Assembly: GCA_029555885.1 (NCBI GenBank)
Contig: JAKPQT010000593.1
Location: 1-24,309 of the forward strand
Direction of reading: 5' to 3'
Length of the DNA: 24,309 nt
Source: Chloroflexota bacterium
GTDB lineage: Bacteria > Chloroflexota > Anaerolineae > CG2-30-64-16
Below the pieces are notes generated by a model. It saw only the letters and a program-made list of their open reading frames with translations, was not told where the DNA came from and searched no databases. A program made the position numbers and the translations under genes. Position 1 is the stretch's first letter. Every line of letters begins with the position of its first letter. Shown here piece after piece: positions 16,201-22,301 of the stretch.

Positions 16201-17013
16201 ATCGCGCAGTTCCCAGCCGTTGAGGTCCACGGCGGTCGCGCCCGTATTACAGAGCTCGATAAACTCGCCCGCGACATCGCCAACCGCCTGCGGATTCTGC
16301 ATGATCTCATTGATGACGATGGCGCCAGCAGGGACGGCAGTTGGCGTAACGCTGGGCGTCACCGCCGGGGTGGCAGTCAGCGTCGGCGTAGGCGACGCGA
16401 CCTCGGTAGGCGTGGCCGTGGGCACTGTGCCGGCGATCCCCGGGTCCGGCACGGGTTGATCGATCCAATCCGCCGCGGTATCCGTATCGCGGCCCGGCGG
16501 CACGCGAGCCAGGCTGTGCCCCTCCCGGACATCGGGGCAGGCGGGCGCGAACACCGAAGCATCCGAGCCGTAGCTGAGTGCGTCCACCGCCGCGCCCGCG
16601 GGGTCCAACAGCAGAAGCGCGTCTCCGCTGTTGCTGAGACCATTGCCGATCGGGCTGCCCAGATCGATCAGGCCGCCGGCGTAAGCCGGATAGGCGGCCC
16701 GGAAGGTGGCCGCGTTCGTCGCGACCACCACATAGGCGCCCGGCGCGAGCGTGTAGTCGGGCAGCGCATCCTGGCTGATGCCATCTCGGAGCAGCCAGCC
16801 GGCCAGGATGACAGGCGCGGCGGTCGGATTCAGCAGCTCGATCCATTCCCCTCCCGGTTCCTCGCCGGGCGGATCATAGACGACTTCCGAAATGAGCAGA
16901 TGATTGGCAGCCTGGGCCTGGATGAGGGGCGGCAGAGCGGAGAACAACAAAATGCAGACGAAAACCAGGGGCAGCATCCCCCAGCGGGGACGGACAACGC
17001 GACAGTGCGTCAT
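13240..17013 (-). CDS. Large secreted protein with five lamin-tail domains, an SdrD-B-like domain and OB-fold-like segments
   Basis: A 1257-residue exported protein; an N-terminal signal peptide has a hydrophobic core at about 13-28 and probable cleavage near the AQA at 33-35. Lamin-tail domains (LTD) start at about 38 (ISEVVYDPPG), 231 (IVINEIMQNP), 520 (LLSEVLYDP), 746 (IRLNEVLPRP) and 907 (IVLNEVLAHP). An SdrD-B-like fold at 395-483 opens IEGYVYEDSNANRVRDAGE. Residues 1060-1245 look like two OB-fold-like modules (GTVTLPPG..., DRVRVTGW). Thr/Pro-rich linkers separate modules (about 196-227, 485-515, 683-737, 883-903). LTD4 and LTD5 contain dockerin- or EF-hand-like acidic loops (DWDGDGAVNAYDEW). 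The C-terminus is LPVTGGGR. LTD plus OB modules are known from extracellular nucleases, but no nuclease domain is present; surface adhesion or eDNA binding is inference. ATG at 17013 has GGAAGG upstream. Confidence 0.85.
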   Translation of the reverse strand: MTHCRVVRPRWGMLPLVFVCILLFSALPPLIQAQAANHLLISEVVYDPPGEEPGGEWIELLNPTAAPVILAGWLLRDGISQDALPDYTLAPGAYVVVATNAATFRAAYPAYAGGLIDLGSPIGNGLSNSGDALLLLDPAGAAVDALSYGSDASVFAPACPDVREGHSLARVPPGRDTDTAADWIDQPVPDPGIAGTVPTATPTEVASPTPTLTATPAVTPSVTPTAVPAGAIVINEIMQNPQAVGDVAGEFIELCNTGATAVDLNGWELRDAGSDHHTINNGGPLWLAPGGYMVLGRNADAAANGGVTLAYRYSGFTLGNDADEVILLDPAGREVDRVAYDGGLTFPNPSGASMQLVRPNLDNGVGANWRAAIMPWPGSAGDSGSPGAANHTAQIEGYVYEDSNANRVRDAGEAGIADVLLTLTGGRTTHTLASGWYAFADLAPGSYVVTESQPAGYVSTTADERSATVGVGQVSAGHNFGEQALQLSATPTSTVVPGITPSETPSATATATPVAGPWPRVLLSEVLYDPWQVGADADWEFVELFNAGDTAAELAGWQIADATGASPLPSYRLLPGDYLVVAAYRSEFLADHPGFTGELVSLEAPIGNGLSNTGDSVRLLAPDDQLLDALSYGDNSAIFQPPCPDVPAGQSLARVPADRDTDTAADWVAQDPPNPGAAGDAATPTPTVTGTMTATSTPTTTETPGEIPTPTVTPILPPGLTPSPTLTPTVTPTPTGTRAIVLLPLIRLNEVLPRPDAVDWDGDGAVNAYDEWVELHSLESEPVDLAGWQLDDIAGGGTAPYTLPTGTVIPGRGYLVIYRSTSGVALNQDTDTARLLAPDGREMDTFAYANPRRDASYSRTVDGAGAWTDSYPPSPRGPNVPGPATPAPTASPTATAGLTATPFPDGIVLNEVLAHPFAGDWDGSGTANYMDEWVELYNLGDAPAQLGGWQVVDDTRAYTLPLGVVIWPRSHLLLFRAETRLSLGDYRDQVSLRRPDGVVVDTMAYDAAPGYDRSLCRAVDGTGVWTKNCFVTPGRANRLQPPREPAPAGPPTGGRAAAASQTIAAARQLPADTRVTLVGTVTLPPGVRERIIYIQDDSGGIKVYLRGGEYPPLALGDRVRVTGWTRDFHGEAELSVPNASYLTRLDAGAGLLPDLVPTGLLGEAQEGRLVSVSGRVVRFERHAVVLDDGTGPAYIYFAADLGWSRPYVRLGEAWSATGLGGQYAAEEPYHGGYQLLPRFAWDLSNAPLVLPVTGGGR
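14803..14967 (-). repeat. Low-complexity Thr/Pro-coding tract (inter-domain linker)
   Basis: Codes for residues 683-737 of the lamin-tail protein, a run of TPTPTVT-type units with few other residues. At DNA level it is a degenerate repeat of ACC/ACG/CCG/CCC/GTC codons. A shorter tract of the same kind codes residues 196-227 (16333-16428). These are flexible, potentially O-glycosylated spacers typical of surface proteins. Confidence 0.75.
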
Positions 17014-17085
17014 GGCGGCCTTCCTTCCGTGCGGTGTGAGCGGCGGCGACGTGGGTAGTGCGGGAAGAAGGAAGCTTCCGATAGG

Positions 17086-17115
17086 ATTATAGGATGGCTA
17101 TTGCAGTCGTGTCAA
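17086..17115 (-). promoter_or_regulatory. Consensus sigma-70 promoter of the lamin-tail protein gene
   Basis: On the minus strand both hexamers are perfect: TTGACA (17110-17115) and TATAAT (17086-17091), with an 18-base spacer. The start site would be near 17079, about 66 bases before the ATG. The promoter begins 8 bases beyond the terminator of the sigma factor gene, so the two minus-strand genes are transcribed separately. Confidence 0.85.
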
Positions 17116-17124
17116 ATTGAACAC

Positions 17125-17156
17125 AACAAAAAAGGCCCACCGGATCAGGTGGGCCT
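17125..17156 (-). terminator. Rho-independent terminator of the sigma factor gene
   Basis: On the minus strand a perfect 9-bp stem (AGGCCCACC at 17133-17141, GGTGGGCCT at 17148-17156, loop of 6) is followed at once by a run of seven T then GTTG. It lies 20 bases after the sigma factor stop codon. Confidence 0.92.
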
Positions 17157-17175
17157 CTCATTCGGGATGCCGTCG

Positions 17176-18396
17176 TCAAGACAGATAATCGCGCAGCTTG
17201 CGGCTGCGGCTGGGATGGCGAAGCCGGCCGAGCGCCTGCGCCTCGATCTGGCGGATGCGCTCGCGTGTAACGCCGAACTTCTTGCCGACTTCTTCTAAAG
17301 TGTACGAATAACCATCCACCAGCCCGAAGCGCAACTGGAGGATGCGGACCTCGCGCGGAGTCAGCGACTCGAAGATTTCGTCGATGACCTGGCGCAGCAT
17401 CGTCTGCGAGGCCGAATCGGTCGGGCTTTCCGCCTCGTCATCCTCGATGAAGTCGCCCAGGTAGCTGTCCTCTTCCTCACCGACGGGCATTTCCAGCGAT
17501 AGGGGCCGCTGCGAAACACGGATGATCTGCTCCACCTTGCGCGGGGGCACACCCAATCGTTCAGCGATTTCTTCGGTTGTCGGATCGCGGCCCAATTCCT
17601 GCACGAGCTGGCGGCTCGTGCGGGTCAGCCGGTTGATCTGCTCATACATATGCACGGGCACGCGGATGGTGCGGCCCTGATCTGCGATGGCGCGCGTGAC
17701 AGCCTGGCGAATCCACCAAGTCGCGTAGGTACTGAACTTGTAGCCCCGCCGGTAATCGAACTTCTTGACCGCCCGAATCAGGCCGATGTTCCCCTCCTGA
17801 ATCAAATCCAGGAAAGGCACGCCCCGACCGACGTACTTCTTTGCAACGCTCACGACGAGGCGCGAATTCGCCTTGATGAGATGTTCCTGCGCAGCCTGCC
17901 CGTCCTTGACGGCCAGCAGCAGCTTATCGCGCTCGTCCAGGTCATCGACGCCCAGCGTCAACTTCTGCCGCGCTTCCCGGCCGCGTTCCATCCTCTTGGC
18001 CAGAGACACTTCTTCCTCTGCCGTCAGCAGCGGAACGCGCCCGATCTCCTTGAGGTACAGGCTGATGGAGTCGTCGATGTCGATGAGGTCCAGGTCGATA
18101 TCCAGTTCCGCAGGCTCATGGCTTTCCTCATCCGCGCCATCCTCGTTGTCATCGCCTTCGCGGAACGCGCTGACCTCAATGCCCTGCTCGAAGAGATTGG
18201 CAAACAGATCCTCTAGTTGCTCCATATTAGCTTCGGCTTCCGGGAACGCGTTGAGCACATCATCGTACGTCACGAAACCCTGGTCGCGCCCCAACATCAC
18301 CAGTTGTTCGGTAGCTTCCGCCGACCGCTGGCTGATGTCGTCCTGAAATTCTCCGTCGGGACGCAGTTCACTTTCGTCTTCAAATGGTGCGCTCAT
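17176..18396 (-). CDS. rpoD: RNA polymerase primary sigma factor (RpoD/SigA)
   Basis: Housekeeping sigma-70 factor that directs RNA polymerase to -10/-35 promoters. The 406-residue protein has region 1.1 (about 24-80), an acidic linker (80-108), region 1.2 (108-140), region 2 with [36 protein letters not shown] (starting near 198), region 3 (250-320) and region 4 with the helix-turn-helix [21 protein letters not shown] (starting near 365). No long non-conserved insertion between 1.2 and 2 is present, as in the short SigA forms. ATG at 18396 is preferred to GTG at 18402 because GGAG lies 7 bases upstream. A strong terminator follows. It explains the many TTGACA/TATAAT promoters in the window. 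Confidence 0.95.
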   Translation of the reverse strand: MSAPFEDESELRPDGEFQDDISQRSAEATEQLVMLGRDQGFVTYDDVLNAFPEAEANMEQLEDLFANLFEQGIEVSAFREGDDNEDGADEESHEPAELDIDLDLIDIDDSISLYLKEIGRVPLLTAEEEVSLAKRMERGREARQKLTLGVDDLDERDKLLLAVKDGQAAQEHLIKANSRLVVSVAKKYVGRGVPFLDLIQEGNIGLIRAVKKFDYRRGYKFSTYATWWIRQAVTRAIADQGRTIRVPVHMYEQINRLTRTSRQLVQELGRDPTTEEIAERLGVPPRKVEQIIRVSQRPLSLEMPVGEEEDSYLGDFIEDDEAESPTDSASQTMLRQVIDEIFESLTPREVRILQLRFGLVDGYSYTLEEVGKKFGVTRERIRQIEAQALGRLRHPSRSRKLRDYLS

Positions 18397-18536
18397 CCGC
18401 ACACTCCTTCACGCGCTGCGATCCATGAATTGTCAGCTTGTAGTGGCCCGCCCGCAGCCGTACCGGCTTACTGCCCATATCGTCGAGCCCTCACGGCAAG
18501 GCGCTCAGGTGAGACAACGCCTTAATGTGACGCCCT

Positions 18537-18564
18537 ATTGAATTATTGTACTCCGGTCAGTCAA
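18537..18564 (-). promoter_or_regulatory. Candidate promoter of the sigma factor gene
   Basis: Minus strand: TTGACT (18559-18564), a 16-base spacer, TTCAAT (18537-18542). Five and four of six bases match consensus. This gives a leader of about 135 bases before the ATG at 18396. An alternative -10, TACAAT, lies a few bases further upstream but lacks a -35. I see nothing else distinctive in the leader. Confidence 0.4.
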
Positions 18565-18596
18565 GACATAACGTGGTCTATGTTACCAGTCCGCAT

Positions 18597-19577
18597 TTAT
18601 TCGCGAGGCCCAGTGGGCGCCTTGACGGGTGTCTTGAAATCATAAATGCCGTCATCGATACCCCAGACGGCCGAGCATCCCTGGCAGACCAGGGTCGCGC
18701 CCTGCTCCTCCAGGCGGGGACTGCGGCACGCCGGACAGGCAAACACTCCGTGTCCGGGCATGAGACCCGCCACCGCGCCACCGCCCTGCGCCCGGGTGCG
18801 CAGGAACACGCTCGGCGTCAGCTTCCAGGCCGCGCCTACGCGCTGCAATGCGCCGTCCGCAGCCGCCAGCAGGCGCGGCGACACCAACCGCTTGAACAAA
18901 GGGGAGCGAAAGTGTGAAACGGCCAGCCCATCTTCCACGATAAGGCCGGCGCCGGCCAGCTTCTCCGCCATCCAACGCGGATGAAAGTCGAAATTTAAGG
19001 GCACGAACTCATAGGGCTCGCCAGCAAAGGGCGACCAACTCTGGCGCCGCAACAGATACCGGGCAATGGATTTCAGGTTCCGCTTGTTCGCATATTCCAG
19101 GATATATGCGCCGCCAGGTCGGAGGACGTTATGAATGCCACGAAAGGCTGCCGGCACATCGATCAGGTGGTGCAGCACGCGCACGGTGACGACGGTGTCG
19201 CAGGCGCCAGGCGCCAGGGGCAGTTGATACAGGTCCGCTGCGACGTAGACAAACTTGCCCGACCGACCCAGCCTTTGCTGCGCCTCGCGTAGCCCCGACT
19301 TGGCATAGTCGAGCAGGATGATCTGTTCGTAGCCCGCGTACAGATCGGTGAGACGGCCGAACCCGGCCCCGATTTCGAGGATGCGGCGGCCGCCGGGCGG
19401 CAACAGCCTGCGCAACGCAATGCGCTCGGCCAGGTCCTCGTATTCGCGACCCTGGCCTTCCCAGAAACGAGCCCGATAGCTCGTTCCCTCGTAATCACAG
19501 ATTGCTCGCGGCTGATCCAACACTCGCTCCGCGCCAGGCAGGATGATCTTTACCGTTTCACGTGAAACATTGGGCAT
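18597..19577 (-). CDS. Class I SAM-dependent methyltransferase with C-terminal zinc ribbon
   Basis: A 326-residue cytosolic protein. The SAM-binding motif I is ILEIGAGFG (66-74), with an acidic strand-2 end IILLD (86-90), then AADLYQLPL (113-121) and the post-motif VLRPGGAYIL (151-160), as in the Methyltransf_11/UbiE-like families. The C-terminus carries a four-cysteine zinc ribbon, CPAC (281-284) and CQGC (298-301), followed by WGIDDGIYDF, resembling Trm112-like ribbons; the substrate is not evident. Residues 4-8, VSRET, are the peptide encoded by a parS site in this frame, so the N-terminus is shaped by chromosome segregation rather than enzymology. There is no Shine-Dalgarno before the ATG at 19577; an in-frame start further inside cannot be excluded. 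Confidence 0.8.
   Translation of the reverse strand: MPNVSRETVKIILPGAERVLDQPRAICDYEGTSYRARFWEGQGREYEDLAERIALRRLLPPGGRRILEIGAGFGRLTDLYAGYEQIILLDYAKSGLREAQQRLGRSGKFVYVAADLYQLPLAPGACDTVVTVRVLHHLIDVPAAFRGIHNVLRPGGAYILEYANKRNLKSIARYLLRRQSWSPFAGEPYEFVPLNFDFHPRWMAEKLAGAGLIVEDGLAVSHFRSPLFKRLVSPRLLAAADGALQRVGAAWKLTPSVFLRTRAQGGGAVAGLMPGHGVFACPACRSPRLEEQGATLVCQGCSAVWGIDDGIYDFKTPVKAPTGPRE
19554..19569. promoter_or_regulatory. parS site (ParB/Spo0J binding), 15 of 16 match
   Basis: CGTTTCACGTGAAACA matches the widely conserved parS palindrome TGTTTCACGTGAAACA at 15 of 16 bases, including the perfect 14-base palindrome 19555-19568. It is inside the methyltransferase reading frame, encoding VSRET. ParB loaded here would spread and recruit SMC for origin segregation. 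ParAB genes are not in the window. Confidence 0.88.
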
Positions 19578-19591
19578 TTGAATCAGTGCTG

Positions 19592-19607
19592 TTGTTCACG
19601 TGAAACA
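19592..19607. promoter_or_regulatory. Second parS-like palindrome, 14 of 16 match
   Basis: TTGTTCACGTGAAACA is centred 38 bp from the first parS. It is embedded in a longer imperfect palindrome, CTGTTGTT / AACAACAG (19589-19611), around CACGTG. The right half matches parS exactly; the left half is shifted by one base, giving two mismatches. It lies in the non-coding leader of the methyltransferase gene. Confidence 0.7.
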
Positions 19608-19646
19608 ACAGCCTGTTTGAGGCCACATTGCGTTCCATTTAACAGA

Positions 19647-19675
19647 AATGGGCGGTGGCTAACCCACCGCCCATT
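19647..19675 (-). terminator. Strong GC-rich hairpin, probable terminator or attenuator
   Basis: A perfect 12-bp stem, AATGGGCGGTGG with CCACCGCCCATT, and a 5-base loop. On the minus strand it is followed by TTCTGTTAAAT, a weak T-rich tract, and on the plus strand by no T-run. It lies between infA and the methyltransferase gene, both minus strand, and downstream of a TATAAT box, so it may end the rpsU-infA transcript or attenuate a local one. Confidence 0.6.
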
Positions 19676-19698
19676 CGGGCTTGCGTTGCTGCGCCATT

Positions 19699-19707
19699 AT
19701 TATAGCA
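19699..19707 (-). promoter_or_regulatory. Extended -10 promoter upstream of the methyltransferase
   Basis: Minus strand TGC-TATAAT (hexamer 19699-19704). A TTGACA hexamer lies only 8 bases upstream, too close to act as the -35. Transcription would start near 19692, run into the 19647-19675 hairpin and continue through the parS sites to the gene, a leader of about 115 bases. Confidence 0.5.
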
Positions 19708-19755
19708 TGCCGTGTCAACCCCTGGCGCAACGAAGGTTATAAGCAAAGCAAATAA

Positions 19756-19779
19756 CCGCACCTCTTTTTTATGATGCGG
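19756..19779 (-). terminator. Weak hairpin after infA
   Basis: Minus strand CCGCATC ... GGTGCGG, a seven-base stem with one G-U pair and a 10-base A-rich loop, then TTATTTGCTTTGC. It is 24 bases beyond the infA stop. It is weaker than the 19647-19675 hairpin. Confidence 0.35.
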
Positions 19780-19802
19780 CTACAGTCCCGGCACGATCCA
19801 AC

Positions 19803-20042
19803 CTATGCCGGGCTGCCCGGATTGCGATGGCGGTAGACGATGCGGCCCTTGGTCAGATCGTAGGGCGACAACTCTACGCGCACGCGATCCCCCAACAGGA
19901 CGCGGATGTAATACTTCCGCATCTTGCCGGAGAGATACGCCAGCACCTCCGGGCCATTTTCCAGCTTCACCCGAAAAGTGGTGTTCGGCAACGCCTCAGT
20001 CACCTTACCATCCAGGGTCAGCTTCTCTTCCTGTTTTGCCAT
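19803..20042 (-). CDS. infA: Translation initiation factor IF-1
   Basis: A small S1/OB-fold protein that occupies the ribosomal A site during initiation. The 79-residue product contains the IF-1 hallmarks [19 protein letters not shown] (about 12-30), [17 protein letters not shown] (38-54) and [14 protein letters not shown] (58-71). It is slightly longer than the usual 71-73 residues, with extra residues at both ends. ATG at 20042 has AGGAG just upstream. It follows rpsU by 103 bases on the same strand with no evident terminator, so the two are probably cotranscribed from the promoter at 20581-20609. Confidence 0.95.
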   Translation of the reverse strand: MAKQEEKLTLDGKVTEALPNTTFRVKLENGPEVLAYLSGKMRKYYIRVLLGDRVRVELSPYDLTKGRIVYRHRNPGSPA

Positions 20043-20145
20043 GCACTCCTGCCTTTACCTTCGAGATTGACCGGGACGCGCCGGGAAAGGGGTCGCCACG
20101 CAGCCTGTGCTGTCATGGCCGGCTCAGTGCACGCCTGACCGATAT

Positions 20146-20358
20146 CTAGCGTGCGCTCTCGCGCCCCTCGCGACGTCGTTGTGCCTGTCGCGCCTTACGG
20201 ATCGCCTTTTGCTTCTTCAAACGCCGCAACTCGCTCGGCGGTGTGAACCACCGCTTCTTGCGCACGGTCGGCAGAATTCGCTCCTTCATCACCTCCTTGC
20301 GGAAGCGCTTCAGCAGCGACTCCTGGGACTCACCTGTCCGCAATACGACGGTTGCCAT
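20146..20358 (-). CDS. rpsU: Ribosomal protein bS21
   Basis: A 70-residue, very basic small-subunit protein that aids initiation. It matches bS21: a TVVLRTGESQESLLKRFRKEV N-terminal half and a RKKRWFTPPSELRRLKKQKA segment with a highly basic C-terminus. ATG at 20358 is chosen because the family starts there and GGTGA/GGAGG lie upstream; the in-frame extension to 20424 is within the leader. First gene after the promoter at 20581-20609. Confidence 0.94.
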   Translation of the reverse strand: MATVVLRTGESQESLLKRFRKEVMKERILPTVRKKRWFTPPSELRRLKKQKAIRKARQAQRRREGRESAR

Positions 20359-20574
20359 CTGGAAATCACCCCCTCCCCGCCATGACTCGCAGCACACCTG
20401 GCGCTTAACAACACGAGACCTCACCTTACGGTGAGGCCCGAAAGCAAACAGCGGTCAACCAGATATGGCAGCCACCGACAGACCCGCGGGCCGCTCGGAT
20501 AGCGCCAGTTCAACCTATTCTGCTGCTCAGGCCATGTACGCTCCTCGCCAGGAAACGTGTGCTGCTTCTGGGCC
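20359..20574 (-). promoter_or_regulatory. Long 5' leader of rpsU-infA with hairpin and micro-ORFs
   Basis: About 216 bases separate the predicted transcription start from the rpsU ATG. The leader holds a 7-bp hairpin, CCTCACC/GGTGAGG (20419-20436). It also has a two-codon frame ATG-GCC-TGA (20527-20535) with GAGGAG 5 bases upstream, and a five-codon frame (20366-20383) that overlaps the rpsU ribosome site. This suggests translational or attenuation control of bS21; no known riboswitch or ribosomal-protein leader is recognised. Confidence 0.45.
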
Positions 20575-20580
20575 GACAAG

Positions 20581-20609
20581 AGTATACCTTAGTGACGGAT
20601 GAATGTCAA
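20581..20609 (-). promoter_or_regulatory. Sigma-70 promoter of rpsU-infA
   Basis: Minus strand: TTGACA (20604-20609), a 17-base spacer, TATACT (20581-20586). It lies 14 bases after the DUF4129 gene's stop codon. No terminator separates that gene from this promoter. Confidence 0.85.
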
Positions 20610-20623
20610 AAAGCGCGGCCCGC

Positions 20624-22300
20624 TCAATGTGCCTGATCCTGTGAGCCTGTGGGCCGGCGTAGCGCCTTCATCACCCGCCGCCACGTCTCCTGCACGATCG
20701 AGACCTCCGTCTCAGGTATCTCGCGCGGCGCGTAACGCGCATCGAGGAACGCCTCCGTCAGCTCGTGGACATCGGTCTCTGCATCAGGCCACGCGGTCTC
20801 CAGGTCGCGCTCATACTCCAGTGGCGTCTTGTGCGCCGGTCGCCCCAGGCCGCGGTCCGCGGCCCGCTCCGCGGCGCGCAGATAGTAGTAGCGCACCTTT
20901 TCGCGCGCGGCCATACGATCCAGGCGGGCTCGCCGTGGCCGCCCCACCGCCAGTTCCCCGGCCCGGCTGCGGCGCAGGCGCTCGCGCAACGCGCCCAACC
21001 CACTTTGCAGGGCCGCATCCAACTGCGACTTGCGCGCCCGCCACCAGTAGCGCAGGTTGTAGGCCCAGGCGAACCAGCGTCCCTTCAGCAAGCCGTGGCC
21101 GCGCAGGAAGTTGAACAGGAGGTAGCCGCCGACCAGGGCCACTACCACCCACACCACGGCCCCGCGCACCCAATCGGGTATCTGCATTTGGCTGATCATC
21201 TCGGTCTGCGTCGGCAGCTCCAGCGGCGCAGGCGCAGCCGCCGGTGCACTCTCACCATCCGCAAACAACCAGCGCAGCGGGTAGAGCAGCAGCGACAGCA
21301 GCGCCGAGAGCAGGAAACTGACCACCATGCCCGCCCGCACCAGCAGCGCCAGCAGCCACTCCAGCGCGCGCGTCAGCGGCCCGGTCGAGCCGATCGGCAG
21401 CAGCAGCGCGACCGCAGCCACGGCCAGCAGCACGAACAGGCTGTTCCAGTGCCAGCGGCGGAACACAGGCGCGGCCACCTCGACGCGCTGGTTGTACCAC
21501 TGCCCGCGCAACACAGCCAGCCGGGCATCGCTGAGCAGGAAGAGGCCAGCTAGGAAATAACACAGCATCCCGACCAGGACATCCGGCGGCAGGCCGAGCT
21601 CACCCAGGCCAAATCGCAACGACCTCCCGCCCTCGCTGATGTTGACGCGCGACAGGCCGGCCAGGAGGACCATGGGCAGCCCGCCCCACGTCCAGCGCGT
21701 GGCAAAACGCACGAGGATATCCTGCCGCGAGACGGGGCGGACCGCCCGATAGTGGCTCTCCGGCTCGCCCCAGGCATGGCTCTCCCGCGCGGCGACCTCG
21801 TCCGACTGGATGGCAAGTTCCTGGAAATCCGAGGTCACCGCAACGGCTAACACCCACGCCAGCACCACCAGCACCCCAACGAGCAGCATCTGTGCGCTGA
21901 GGAACGCGCCGGGATGCCGCAGCCAGAGGCCCAGGTCCGCAGCGGTCGGCCAGCCCGTCGAGAACATGAACATGCTGAGACGGGTCACCACTACGAGCAG
22001 CAGGATCTCGCCGAGGCGAAACACGACCCCGCGGCGGTCGCGCAGCTCAGGCCGGCCCAGCCGCAGCGTCGTGATGACGCCCAACAGGCCAGCGAAGACC
22101 GCCAGAGGGAATGCATAGTCGAGCCGCCAGTCGCTCACCGCCCGGATGACAGCTACCGGCGCAACGACGGTGCTGCCAGCCAGCAGGCCAATCGCCAGCG
22201 CCCGAAACGCGCCGGTGCGCCAGGTCGTATCCTCGAACCCGAGCCAGGGACGGGCCGGCGGCGTGTCGGATGGCGGTATGGATGGGCCGGGAGGTCTCAT
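20624..22300 (-). CDS. Multi-pass membrane protein with C-terminal DUF4129 domain
   Basis: A 558-residue inner-membrane protein with about eight hydrophobic helices between residues 30 and 400, for example LGEILLLVVVTRLSMFM and AQMLLVGVLVVLAWVLAVAV. A cytosolic C-terminal DUF4129 domain (about 450-530) carries VRYYYLRAAERAADRGLGR and KTPLEYERDL. DUF4129 proteins usually occur with transglutaminase-like and DUF58 proteins in MoxR-linked clusters of unknown role. Here the DUF58 gene is directly upstream; its stop and this ATG (22300) are separated by a single base, so translation is probably coupled. The transglutaminase core is missing from this protein and from the window. Confidence 0.8.
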   Translation of the reverse strand: MRPPGPSIPPSDTPPARPWLGFEDTTWRTGAFRALAIGLLAGSTVVAPVAVIRAVSDWRLDYAFPLAVFAGLLGVITTLRLGRPELRDRRGVVFRLGEILLLVVVTRLSMFMFSTGWPTAADLGLWLRHPGAFLSAQMLLVGVLVVLAWVLAVAVTSDFQELAIQSDEVAARESHAWGEPESHYRAVRPVSRQDILVRFATRWTWGGLPMVLLAGLSRVNISEGGRSLRFGLGELGLPPDVLVGMLCYFLAGLFLLSDARLAVLRGQWYNQRVEVAAPVFRRWHWNSLFVLLAVAAVALLLPIGSTGPLTRALEWLLALLVRAGMVVSFLLSALLSLLLYPLRWLFADGESAPAAAPAPLELPTQTEMISQMQIPDWVRGAVVWVVVALVGGYLLFNFLRGHGLLKGRWFAWAYNLRYWWRARKSQLDAALQSGLGALRERLRRSRAGELAVGRPRRARLDRMAAREKVRYYYLRAAERAADRGLGRPAHKTPLEYERDLETAWPDAETDVHELTEAFLDARYAPREIPETEVSIVQETWRRVMKALRRPTGSQDQAH

Positions 22301-22301
22301 A

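Noticed and set aside
15064..17058. 664-codon plus-strand open frame opposite the lamin-tail gene
   Set aside because: The translation is rich in Arg/Ala/Gly with no domain pattern. The minus-strand gene has a signal peptide, five clear domains, a promoter and a ribosome site. The frame is a by-product of high G+C.
19705..19724. TTGACA near 19713-19718 (minus strand) as the -35 of the TATAAT box
   Set aside because: The spacer would be only 8 bases, too short for sigma-70; the box was treated as an extended -10 instead.
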